DNA of 64,000 nt. It comes from Antennarius striatus. Lineage: Eukaryota > Chordata > Actinopteri > Lophiiformes > Antennariidae. The position numbers and the translations under genes are program-made. The DNA is taken from NCBI RefSeq assembly GCF_040054535.1, contig NC_090791.1, positions 19,012,327 through 19,076,326 of the forward strand. The letters run 5' to 3'. Shown piece by piece: positions 11,480 through 21,910 of this stretch (its first letter is position 1; every line of letters starts with the position of its first letter). The notes below the pieces were generated by a model, which had not been told where the DNA came from, did no database searches, and saw only the letters and a list, made by a program, of their open reading frames with translations.

Positions 11480-11545
11480 GGCTATCCCAGCTGATTACAG
11501 GCGAGAGGCGGGGTACACTCCATACGTATCGCCAGGGTGTTATAA
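11480..11545 (+). repeat. Fragment of a common fish interspersed repeat
   Basis: Contains ggctatcccagctgat and gcgagaggcggggtacac, words of a very abundant teleost repeat also seen near 40665-40760, 42140-42240, 16905-17000 and 63255-63385. Confidence 0.55.
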
Positions 11546-11834
11546 CAGCAGACTCCATACCTACATCACATTTACCTGGCTCGTTGAATCTCGTGACTCA
11601 ACACACACTCTGTTTCCAGTGTGTGAGCGGCTGCTATCTGCAGGTTCTGCTGTTAGATCCAGAGAAGGAGGGAAACCTTTATTCTACTGCTATCCTCGGG
11701 GCTACAATAAACCCTTGGGGGCTACAATAACTTTTTATGTGGAAAACACAATGTCCTCGTGTAATATTACAATATTGTCTGATTTGCTGCTCATTTTGCT
11801 TTTTTTCCTGCTCATTCTGCTTATAATGTACTTG

Positions 11835-12305
11835 TTACATCCCGCTTCAAAGTGGTGATGTATAGTAATTGTCGATGTTCGTGTGTTTGTCCGTTCGTCC
11901 AATAGTATGTCCACCAAATATCTTCGCAACCGTAGCAGATAGAAAGATGAAACAAAAAGCAGATTAGTTGGGTGGCAAAGGGAATTTTAAAAAAAAAAAG
12001 ATGATGATCTTGACCTTGAGAAAACTAGTTCAAGGTCAAACCTTTGTACACTCATGGACTGGATAAGATAGAAAAATGAGGGAGAAAGCCAGTGTGAGTA
12101 AGACCATAGATCAAAGCTATTGCTTTGATCTACCTAGCATTAGCTTCGATCTATGGTCGAAGGTAGTACATAGCTTTGACCTACCCTGAAAGGTGAAGTT
12201 ATGCACTTGTTAGGTACCACTTTCAGGGTACCCTGACCTACCCTGGAAGTAAGTCAGGGTAAGTCGCGGGATGTTCCAGTCTCTGACTGCCGTGGTTCTT
12301 GTTTT
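11835..12305 (+). repeat. Dispersed repeat, copy B, abutting slc16a6 exon 2
   Basis: This is the second copy of the repeat at 10865-11250. It carries extra short inverted repeats around 12105-12160 (agatcaaagc/gctttgatct-type) and ends only a few bases before the splice acceptor of the first coding exon. Confidence 0.75.
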
Positions 12306-12323
12306 TAGATTGCTGCTGTAGCC

Positions 12324-15300
12324 ATGATGGTGTCCAGTGCTCGGGACTGTTTTAGCCCAAATGTCTACCCTGAAGTGCCTGATGGGAGATGGGGTTGGGT
12401 TTTGGCAGCAGCATTCTTCATGGTGGAAGTCTGCACCTATGGCACCATCAAGAGCTTCGGTGTGTTCCTCCAGGATCTAATGGAAGAGTTTGGAGAGAGC
12501 AACAGCCGAGTGTCATGGATCATCTCCATCTGTGTCTTTATCTTCAACTTCACTGGTCAGTAACCACCTTCATGCAAAAAACAATTTTTGTCATATAATA
12601 ACAATTACAACTCAATGACAACAGGAATCTAATTACTAACTCATGTCTGCAGGAAATGGCAAATTACGGCTTAAATTGCATTGACTAGACAGTTGTAATT
12701 TCTCAGTTAGATTTCTCTTGACCATGCAGTTTCATTGAGAATTTTCTCTTCAGGCCCTAGAATAGCCCTAAACAGATGAGGCAAGAGGAATTGAAAACTG
12801 ACACCGCCTGATTAAGTCAGACGGTGTTTTGTTCACTAGGTATCATTAACACTTCTAACAGTGATGACAAAGAGAAGGTAATTTATACCTCATGGTTGGT
12901 GGCTCAGTGGGTAGCGCTGTCGCCGCACAACATGGCTGGTCTGGGTTCGAGTCCCGCTCTGTGTGGAGTTTGCATGTTCTCCCCGTGTCTGCGTGGAATC
13001 TCTCCGGGTTCTCCGGCTTCCTCCCACCTCCAAAAGCATGTGCTTCAGGTTAATTGGACAGTCCCAAATTGCCCGTAGGAGTGAGTGTGTGTGTGTGTGT
13101 GGTTGTCTGTCTTTGTTTTTCACAAAGTTAAAGTTGACTGTACTGTCTTCAACCCTGACCCCAGCACCCTTGTCCATTATGTTGAGCAACCGCTTTGGCC
13201 ATCGTCGAGTGGTAATCATGGGAGGCGTCCTCATCAGCCTGGGAACTATCAGCTCCGCCTTCAGCAACTCCATCAATGAGATGTACATCACCATCGGCGT
13301 AGTTTCAGGTACTCAGACTCACACGGTCACAAACACTCATATCTGTCTGTTGAAGTGTCTGTCTTACAGTGACTGTTGTGCTTTTGTAAACATGTTTGTC
13401 TAGTGTAACAGCCTATCATTAAAAAAGCAAAGGGACTCCTAGCAGTGTGAACGACAGGAATCTAAATCTAAATCTATTTCTTCCAGAACTCACCAATGAC
13501 TGAGAGGTGATCAGCCTCTTCTAAAGAGCGTGCAGTGAGTCTACGCTACGTTCTAAACTCTAATAAGACAGGGCATAGCAGGAAAGCAGCAAAATATTAC
13601 CCCCCAAAATTTTAATTCCCTTTCAGATCAGCATTGATGGAATGAGAGCCTGAGGAGAATTGAAAATTTTACAGCATAAAACTACAAGAATGAACAGCAC
13701 ATTAACTGTTTTTTCTTTAGGACAGAAAGCACTGCTAGCTCTCCCACCGTGATTACCATGTCTGCCCCTGAGATGGACCACGTCTAACATAAGAATACCT
13801 TCTCCTTTCTCCCCTGTCCCTCTTGTTTGTGTTTACATGCCTTCTGTCGTTCAGCAGCAGCTGAAATAAAGCTGAATCATGTCTTACAACCTGCCAACTT
13901 TGACAAAGGAGTCCCCTGACAACCTGATCTTGACCCATCCACTAGCCAACAGGGGTTATGATGGCCACATGCGGGCCAGTGGCTGTCATTTCCCCTCTTT
14001 CCCCTCTTTGTTTACAGGCCTGGGCTACTGTCTTACCTTTCTACCCACCGTCACCATCCTAGCCCAGTATTTCTCGAGACGACGAGCCCTCGTCACATCA
14101 GCTGCCTCTTCTGGAGAATCTTTTGCCATATTTGCATTTGCTCCTGGTGAGTTTATTAAAAATATGACCATCGCTGCCCATTGTGACATGGAACATATTG
14201 AAACGTATTGTTTCAGGGGCCTGTACACAACATCGTGCTGTGATTAAACACACATACTGTATATGTACAGTATATATATGCATGTATATGGATGAGTGTA
14301 AAGATAATTTCCCCACTGAGGGATCGATAAAGCAAATTTCATTTAATCTTTAATTTAATTAAGTATCATTACTGAATTCCAGTCATCCTGGTCAAGGATA
14401 CGTAGATCAGTTATGGTTGCTCTTCTGCTGGACCATGGTCTACTCTCAATTATTAACTAAAATCAGTCCTCACATAACAATAACCTACACTATATTTTCT
14501 TCACAGCCTTCACTGCATTGAAGAAACACATTGGCTGGCGCTACTGCCTGGTTGTGATTGGTATCTTTCAGGCCTCTGTGATTGGTTGTGGGTTTCTTCT
14601 TTGTCCAATCACGATTAGAGCAGCGCCTAATAAGAAGGAAAATGAATCAGGCAAAGAATATCTGTCTGTAAAGCAGCTGGAGACTGTTTTCGAGCTGAAA
14701 AATGAACAAACCAGAACCTCTATCAGTTCAGGAGTCTCCAAGGACTCAGACGACTCAGGTGTCACCTCCCTCTCGACTCTCAACATAGATCTGTGGACTG
14801 AAGGTGTTGGAGGCAAGGCTTTGACAGAACGGGAAGAACAAGACAGAACATCTCAGCAGAAATCACCATCTGTCCCTGCCAGTCGATTCAGGCAGAAAGC
14901 GGAATGTGATGCTAAAAGAGAAGAGGCCAATCCCGTCCATTCCTCAAGCCACAAACTCCTTGACTTCTCCATTCTTAAAGACGGTGCCTTTATCTGTTAC
15001 TCCCTCTTTGGCTTCTTTGCCACACTGGGCTTCTTTGCTCCACAGCTGTACATCATTGAACTGAGCAAGAGTCGGGGTGTGGAGCCCAACATGGCGTCCT
15101 ACATGTTGTCTGTGATGGCTGTGGCGGAGATTTTTGGCCGCTTGTCCATTGGAGTGTTGGTAAACAAAGTGACCTGCCCAAAAATCAAGGTGCTACTGGG
15201 CTGTGTAGTCCTGATGAGCATGGTGCTATTAGCCTTCGCTATGGTTTGGGAGTTCTGGGGCCTTGTGGTCTGCTGTGCTCTATATGGGTACCTCCTTGGA

Positions 15301-15790
15301 ACTGTTGGTTCTACTCACATCCCCATGCTGGCTGAGGAGGATGTGGTGGGCATCCAGAAGATGGCGTCCTCTGTGGGAGTGTACGTGTTCATTCAGAGTT
15401 TCTCTGGACTGGCAGGGCCCCCACTAGGAGGTACTAGATCCTTTAATCTCCATCTTCATTTCAGTCACAGTCTTTCTGTAGATGTTAATAACTTGCTTAT
15501 TGTTCCTTCCAGGTTTATTGGTTGATGTCACACAGAATTATGGGTCTGCCTTCTACTCCTGTGCTGCAGGCATGGGCTGCAGTGCCATCTGCTTGGCTCT
15601 GGTAAGTCCAGTCAAGTCTGGCATGTGTCAAAGACAAAGCAGAAGCAAAGAGACAGACAAGAGCACAGAGGAAGAGGAACAAATGTATCAAGATGACCAG
15701 ACTGACTTTTTGGAGGTGGACATTGCTTTAGAGGAGAGTCCAATGAGACAGGCTGTGTCTCAGAACAAGGCCATCATAATATCAACTTAA
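12324..15790 (+). CDS. slc16a6: Monocarboxylate transporter 7 (SLC16 family)
   Basis: A 12-helix major-facilitator membrane protein of the SLC16 family. MCT7 in fish liver is reported to export ketone bodies. Coding exons are 12324-12555, 13165-13308, 14018-14146, 14507-15430 and 15513-15790; all junctions are GT-AG and in phase, giving 568 codons. The start is the first ATG after the acceptor at 12308; a second ATG follows at once. The N-terminal half has the family block after helix 1 (S-R-V-S-W-I-I-S), a YF-x-R-R-R motif before helix 5 and [10 protein letters not shown]; the C-terminal half has L-D-F-S-I-L-K and [12 protein letters not shown]. A long hydrophilic loop joins the halves. Similarity to mammalian MCT7 is clear throughout, including FYSCAAGM near the end. 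The helix-1 signature reads D-G-R-W-G-W, with Arg where the family has Gly or Ser. The a or b paralogue cannot be decided. Confidence 0.93.
12893..13125 (+). mobile_element. tRNA-derived SINE in slc16a6 intron
   Basis: The head has RNA polymerase III promoter boxes: A box TGGCTCAGTGG at 12900-12910 and B box GGTTCGAGTCC at 12944-12954. The body words (gtggagtttgcatgttctcc, attgcccgtagg, gtgagtgtgtg) are those of an abundant fish SINE-type repeat. It is truncated before the usual tail and ends about 40 bp before exon 3. Confidence 0.7.
13309..14017 (+). other. slc16a6 intron 3, nothing recognised
   Basis: Non-coding; no repeat family that I can name. A pyrimidine-rich run (ctctttcccctctttg) precedes the exon 4 acceptor. 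Confidence 0.5.
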
Positions 15791-16860
15791 TCTCAGAACC
15801 AACAGCTTGCCACCAATGCTAACATCACATATGCACTGTCAGAGGCTGCAGGTCGGTCCTCACGGCTGCCACAAGTTCAAAACCTCAGGTGTCAACTCTC
15901 TTAATTTGACAATCTTGGGATTCATTGCTTCCCAGGAACTAAGTGTATCCCTTCAGTTCAAGGTGCTGATAGCAAAAGTCTACTCTCTACTAATGTTAGT
16001 TTGCTTACCTTGAAGAGGAGTACAGTATGTCTGCCTCAGGAAACAAGCCTTGTTGTCATGGATTGAAAACAGTCATCCCATTAGTTACGGTAAACCTACA
16101 TGGAGGCATGTAGGTGCTATTAGGGCAACAAAATGAAGACACTTCGCCATGAAGAGAGAAACAGCTTAAGGTTTTAAATTATGCAAATATCAGCAGACAA
16201 TCCACGTATCTTCATTTGATACAAAATTTCAGTACTGCTAAAGCTGGATATGTAGTCATGTCATTTGTATGGAGTAATTTTCCTGTGGTTTGATACAACA
16301 GGAAGGACAGAAAAGCAATACTGCAGCTGTGTTCACTGAGCCTTTAGAATGATTGGTGTCTGTACATGGAACCTGTTTGGTTTGAGACACAATCGTACAG
16401 CCTCACACACTTTACACCATGAACTGTAATGGTTTGGGTAAAGGCTATGTGATCATCATCATCATCATCATCATCAATCGTGTGGAATGGCTTTATAATG
16501 ACTTTGTAACTGAAGTAACAGCATCCAGAGAGTAAAACACTCAACACAATAGAAGCTTAAATAAGTGTCGAGATTGTGATGTTCAAATACTGTATATTAT
16601 TTATGCAAAGGGGGGGGACTATATAAAACACAAATTTTGGTCACAATTTCAACTCTGTGATGGTTGTTGTTTTTCAGTTCTTGTCCTGTGTTTTGATTTA
16701 ACTGAGTGTCACATTCTGCATTCTAACCCATTCTGCACATTCTGAAGTTGAAGAATTTAATGGTTTTCTATTATAACAACTGTAGCAGTTGTAAGCGAAA
16801 AAAACACTTTTGTATTTTAATTTTTAATAAAATTTGGAAACATGTTTGGAAGTCAGAATT
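15791..16860 (+). other. slc16a6: slc16a6 3' UTR (probable)
   Basis: Follows the TAA stop. It contains a short (ATC)n run near 16453-16477 and a homopolymer G run near 16610, and no other gene. The first clear poly(A) signal is about 1 kb downstream. Confidence 0.55.
16826..16831 (+). promoter_or_regulatory. slc16a6: Poly(A) signal, slc16a6
   Basis: Canonical AATAAA downstream of the slc16a6 stop codon, in an AT-rich context. Confidence 0.55.
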
Positions 16861-16904
16861 TGAGTAATCAATCAATGTTTTTCAAACAGTCATTAACCAT
16901 AGAC

Positions 16905-17000
16905 CGCGGTGCACTTGTGTCGCACCCAGAGTGTAGCCTGCCTCATGCCCCAAGTCTGTTGGGATTAGGTGCCAGCAGCACCGCGATCCGCAACAGCGGA
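16905..17000 (-). repeat. Fragment of the common fish interspersed repeat
   Basis: On the plus strand it reads as the reverse form of the same family as 63255-63385 (cacccagagtgtagcctgcc, gattaggtgccagcagcacc, then a gaagcg-type end). Confidence 0.45.
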
Positions 17001-17302
17001 AGAAGCGAGTGCTGAAGATATATGTACAGTATGCATTAACCATAGCAGGCACATTGTGCTGTTGTCAGGCAATCCTGTGGGGCGTGGACAAATAGCAGAT
17101 GTCAGAGCTTCTGTTGGTGATGGCCTCCACCCCCCGAGAAACAACCAGCTCACAGCCGTGATCCTGACCTGATGGTCTCAGCTGGAGAACTCACTGACCA
17201 AATTTGGCAACATTATTTAATTATGTGGCAAAACTCCATTGTCTCACTCACATTTCAAAAAATAAATTTAATGTATAAATTACATCTTTTGTCCAAAAGT
17301 TA

Positions 17303-17654
17303 TACAGTGTGCCCTCGTTACTTGCGGTTAATGCGTTCCAGGAAACACACGAATAACAAATTCCGCGAAATAGCTACGAACAATTTATCTTATTATTTAT
17401 GATACTTTAAACATTTGTGAACCCTCCTCATATTGATTTTAAACCACCTTCTATCTGTATTACCTTTTCCAACACTCTGATAGACTGTTTAAAGAGCTTT
17501 TGTGCCTCATGGAAGTGCGTTGTGTTCCAAGACTGTCGGAACGGAGCGCACTTCCGGATGCCGTCAGCCAATAGAATGCGAATACGGTATCACGTGACCA
17601 CCTACTAAAAATCCACAATGAGTTGCAAGTATTGATACGCAAGGGCGCACTGTA
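17303..17654. mobile_element. Pogo/Tigger-like MITE, copy 2
   Basis: TA-bounded, 352 bp. It opens with CAGTGTGCCCTCGTTACTTG and closes with AGGGCGCACTGTA. The interior shares agccaatagaatgcg and tatcacgtgac with copy 3 (26339-26853), but the right arm is shorter, so it is an internally deleted form. Confidence 0.7.
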
Positions 17655-17708
17655 TTAATTCCAATTTTTTCCTAATAATTCACACACATATATACACTGT
17701 GTGTGTAC

Positions 17709-17709
<1 letters not shown>

Positions 17710-17780
<71 letters not shown>
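17710..17780. repeat. (TA)n microsatellite
   Basis: About 70 bp of TA dinucleotides with one interruption. Confidence 0.95.
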
Positions 17781-17783
<3 letters not shown>

Positions 17784-17829
17784 TGTGGTTACATGTTTTG
17801 GTTAGTCATACACACATAGTTTTTTGAAT

Positions 17830-18125
17830 ACAGGCCCCAGGACACAACACACTCGGCCATCCAATTAGTAACACATCACACAAGAAACAGTTGGGGGAGG
17901 CAGAGTGATGGGTCACGCACGGAGGTCGCACCCCAAGCGAGCAGCTTGTAGTGGGGACGGTGCCTTGCTCAAGGGCACCTTGGCAGTGGCTGGGAGGTGA
18001 GCTGGCGCCTCCCACTGTCAGCTCACGCTCCAAGGGATGTCATGGTGGGAGTGGGAATCGATCCACTGATGGCCCGGCGATCCGTCTTCAAAGCATCTGC
18101 TCTACCGCTGAGCCACTGCCGCCCC
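17830..18125 (-). mobile_element. tRNA-derived SINE, minus orientation
   Basis: The reverse strand starts ggggcggcagtggctcagcg. The A box TGGCTCAGCGG is at 18115-18105 and a near-consensus B box GGATCGATTCC at 18064-18054, followed by a body with gtgccctt and gagcaaggcac-type words. Similar bodies occur near 36840-37020 and 42380-42600. Confidence 0.65.
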
Positions 18126-19782
18126 AATTAGGCAGGTTATTTGAAGAATATCATGTTTTCACACTGACATCAAGAGCATCATGATTACTTTTGGTTGTGG
18201 TGCAGTTTTATTGCATAGTTTGAATTACTTGAACATAAAAATAGTTTCCTTACACGTGTCCATAAACACTCAATATTCAACACAGCACAAAAAAAAAATC
18301 AAAGTATGTAATTCAAACCATTAAGTCACAGATCTTACATAAGATTTACAAAATAAGCATCAAAGAGCACCTTTGTAGGAACGCAAAATCTGCTTTTACA
18401 CAAAATAGACTTTGTCACAAAATTGTTAGCACAGATCTATTTGACATCCAGATGGGAAAAATGTGTTAAGGGATGCCACTTCTCTTATCTAAGTCCAAAA
18501 ACTGGAATGCCTTCAAGGTCAACGTCTGTTGAGATGGACTTACATGACATTCATTCTGTGAAGATCGCCGTAAACTCTGGAAGCTGATATGTGCATTTCT
18601 AGGCCCTGAGCGTCTTGTGCTGGGGAATGTTCAAATAAATTTCACAAGTGATTTATCACTGAATGGTGACTGGACTCACAGGAATGTGACACAACATGAA
18701 AAAGAACATTTTTATGAACAGTTTAACAGGATTAGATCCATCAAAGGAACTGCCTACAGAGGGCAGTACGTTTGGAAATGACATTCAATTCATTCCTGTT
18801 ATACATTTCCCAGATAATTTTGATTTGGAATAAATTATTTCACTTTTTTGAACATATTTTTGAGGGATTGAGTTTATTCACACTTTCATTTCATACGATT
18901 AGATTTGGAAAAACGGCTCCGCAGCCGGCCCAGAAGCAGCGGAAGCAACACGTTTCACCAAAGAATTAATGTTGGAACGTGTTTCTTGTCACCACACACT
19001 GCGCCATTGTAAGGCACACGTTATGTCGCTGCTGTAAGGGACACTGACAGCAACAGGGGATTTTAATTGGCTGATGTATAGAAGTAAATGTTCTGCTGGT
19101 CATCCATGTGTGACATTAAACCAAAATAATTAAAACCAAATAAACTGCGGAATGCATCAAAACAGACACCAAACACATTATAAATGATTTGTAGTTCGCT
19201 ATAAAATGCTAGTCTGATGAGGTGACTGTAGTGGCTCGTCCACAGGGACCTTCTGGTTCCAGACCAGTATGGGCTACATGCTCTCTGGATTGGTGGTTGG
19301 AGAGGTACCAGTTCTCTACCAAACCCTCCCAAGGTGCACCACATGCAGGGTGCCCTTCACTCCATCCCTCCACGCTGTCTCCATTGCTTGTGTGCAGGCT
19401 TTTTGTGTGTGTGGCATTGTGAATATGTGTTAAAGTGCAAAAAGAATTAGCTCACGTGTGGATTAATGAAGTAGAAGTTTTTCTTCTTCTTATGATGTCA
19501 AATTAACCCTGTTGTGTTTGTTTTTTTATATATGTGTGATAGGGTCACCTTTACTGTCCATATGATTTGTGTTCCTGTAATGAATTTGTGAGCCTGTTAT
19601 GTTGAGGGAAGGGGACTGGGGGAGTTTTTACCCTGATTCGCATTTGTATTATGTAACTCTCTCTTTATAACTTCAAAATGAGAAAAAAGAGAGATAAACC
19701 GTGACCAAAATATGAAAATCAAACTTTGTATTGTGATCAGTCCAGTCAAAAGTGGCTATAATTCGGATTTTAATAATGTGTG
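18126..19782. other. Intergenic, mostly unassigned
   Basis: No gene recognised between slc16a6 and gna13. At 19235-19420 there is a weak match to the body of the tRNA-derived SINE family (gttggagaggtaccagttct-type words). The rest is AT-rich. Confidence 0.45.
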
Positions 19783-19826
19783 AAATTTTCATATCATGTA
19801 ATACGTATTACATGATATGAAAATTT
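19783..19826. repeat. Perfect 44-bp palindrome
   Basis: The two 22-bp halves (19783-19804 and 19805-19826) are exact reverse complements with no spacer; the centre is AATACGTATT. It overlaps the start of the next palindrome by two bases. Confidence 0.97.
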
Positions 19827-19906
19827 GAAAAAGCTGCGCCCACTAAAACCCTTTACATTGGATGCAGATCCAATGTAAAGGGTTTTAGTGGGCGCAGCTT
19901 TTTCAA
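19825..19906. repeat. Perfect hairpin, 39-bp arms, 4-nt loop
   Basis: Arms 19825-19863 and 19868-19906 are exact reverse complements around the loop GCAG. The arms include ctgcgcccactaaaaccc. The base composition is mixed, so this is not a simple AT repeat. Confidence 0.97.
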
Positions 19907-20130
19907 GCCGAGACAGGGTCCATATATTAGTGTGATTTATTACAGGAGGCTGAATAATTAATTTGGGATGTAAAAGTTAAATTTAAAAAAATTGAAACAT
20001 TTTATAGTGCTTGATTTAGCGCTTCAATACTAGGTTTGTATTGAGTTTTTTGATAACTTAACATATAACAACTCAATGAATAAACAAGTTTGTTTGCATA
20101 TTTTCATGGCTAAAACCTTGCATTAATAAT

Positions 20131-20155
20131 ACACACACACACACACGCACGCACG

Positions 20156-20191
<36 letters not shown>
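20131..20191. repeat. (AC)n microsatellite
   Basis: About 61 bp of AC with an internal GCAC variant block. Confidence 0.95.
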
Positions 20192-20192
<1 letters not shown>

Positions 20193-20879
20193 CACAAAAA
20201 CTTATTTCGACTTTTAGGTTCAGAATGAACCTAAATTGCACTAGAACCTTTACAGGTGACTTAAAAGGACCTTATTTCAGCTTCTGAATGCCAACTGTTC
20301 TACGTTTCAGTACTTTTTGCACAACCTTCTTAACAGCAATATTATTAACAGGTTCAGCAGATCCATGAATGAACCGGAACATTTCCTGTTTCAGGAATTA
20401 GCATTGAAAAAGTCCTCCTCGTCACGCTGTTCACATTTTGACATTGAAAGGCTTCATGCAGGAAGTTCTTAGACGTTTGGCCACTGAGTTTAGAGCGTCG
20501 TCTAGTCTCTGGAACAGAGACTAGACGACACAGAGGCACAGACGTGGCCGTCCTCTGGCCACATTCCACACTGACGAGCAATCATATCATTCCAAAGCAT
20601 TTCCATCAGGGTGGTCTGTGTGCTAGACCACCTGCAGAGGTACCTGACCATGCCACCAGGCATAGGCGCCGTCGTCTTTCATGGACCAGGACACATTCCT
20701 CCTGGATGGGGGGGCCAGGGGGCCTCAGTGCTGCTCCCAGTGAAGTGATTCACACTGAGCAGACACAATGATGGAGACGCAAGGGACAGCACTATGCATC
20801 AGCCACTGTTGTCACCAGAGCAATCTTTGGTGATGGCGTTGCATTGTGGGTAGGTGTGTTCACATAATACACAACTGCT

Positions 20880-21050
20880 CTATAGAACTGTATGTACCTG
20901 TACATACCGTACATACACAAGTATGTGTATGTACAGAGTACTGTATGTACATACAATACATACATACACACGTGTATGAACATAAACACCCATATCATAT
21001 GTGGGTGTATGTATATTATATGTGTGTTTATGTACAGTATATGTATACAG
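20880..21050. repeat. TA/CA-rich low-complexity block
   Basis: Alternating tgtatgtac/gtacatac words with partial inverted repeats; no coding content. Confidence 0.7.
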
Positions 21051-21910
21051 TTATGCTAATAATAATAGTGGTGTGTCTAAAATGTGAGTTATCGTCATAA
21101 TTATTTTTTTATGCACACAAATGCATTAGGGACATTTCAAATTCTATTTTAAAGCAAGAAGGTTGGAAAAATCATTGAATTTGATCATATTTTACAGAAA
21201 GTCAAGAAATACATTGTTCCGAAAAATAGCAGTGTTGACATCTTATATCTACAAACTGAAAAATGTACTTTGGTGATGGAATTGAAGGCAGTAAATGCTT
21301 GAAGATTTAACTTTCCTCAAAATCACAAACTAATATTTAGTTCCAGGGTTTCTGATAACTGCTTCACATCTGCGGTCCATGGAGTTGACCAAGTTCTGAC
21401 AGCAGTCAGCAGGCATCCCAGTCCAGGACAGTTGTTCTATGTTCCATAATTCTCCTGCATCTTTTGGTTTTGCCTCATGAACAGCATTTTTTATGTCAGC
21501 CCACGTTTTCTATGGGATTGAGGTCCGAGGATTGTGCTGGTCACACAGACGTCGTCTGATTGTTACAGTACTCAGAGATCCACCTTAGATCTTCTCTGAC
21601 GCTCCTGGAGCGAATCGCAGGCTGAGCCTTTGCCATTTTGGTTATTCTCTGATCAATTTTATCAAATCAATTTAGTCGTTTTCTTTTTCTTTCTCACCTT
21701 TCTGGATTTGACTGCCATCTTAAAGCATCTGATATAATTTTAGCTGAACACCTATCATTTTCTGCACTTCCTTATAGGGTTTCCCCTCTTTTATTAACTT
21801 CTAAATCAAAGAACAATATATTTGACTTTCTGTAAAATATTATCAAATTCAATGCTTGTTCCACTTTTTCTCGCTTTAAAATATAATGTGAAGTGTCCCC
21901 AATGCATTTG
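21050..21910 (-). mobile_element. Degenerate Tc1/mariner-like element
   Basis: It opens with an aataataatagtggtg end and has a second gaaaaatagcagtg word near 21223. The minus strand of 21340-21720 preserves words of a Tc1-like transposase gene (tail with C-Q-N-L-V-N-S-M-D-R-R-C; N-terminal part with A-K-A-Q-P). It is heavily mutated and internally deleted. Confidence 0.5.

Noticed and set aside
11394..11858. 154-codon frame with hydrophobic C-terminus
   Set aside because: It runs through a common fish repeat fragment and into the dispersed repeat at 11835; first codon is not ATG and no homology was recognised.
12900..12954. Functional tRNA gene
   Set aside because: A and B boxes are present but no cloverleaf or anticodon arm can be drawn; it is the head of a SINE. 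The same holds for 18054-18115.
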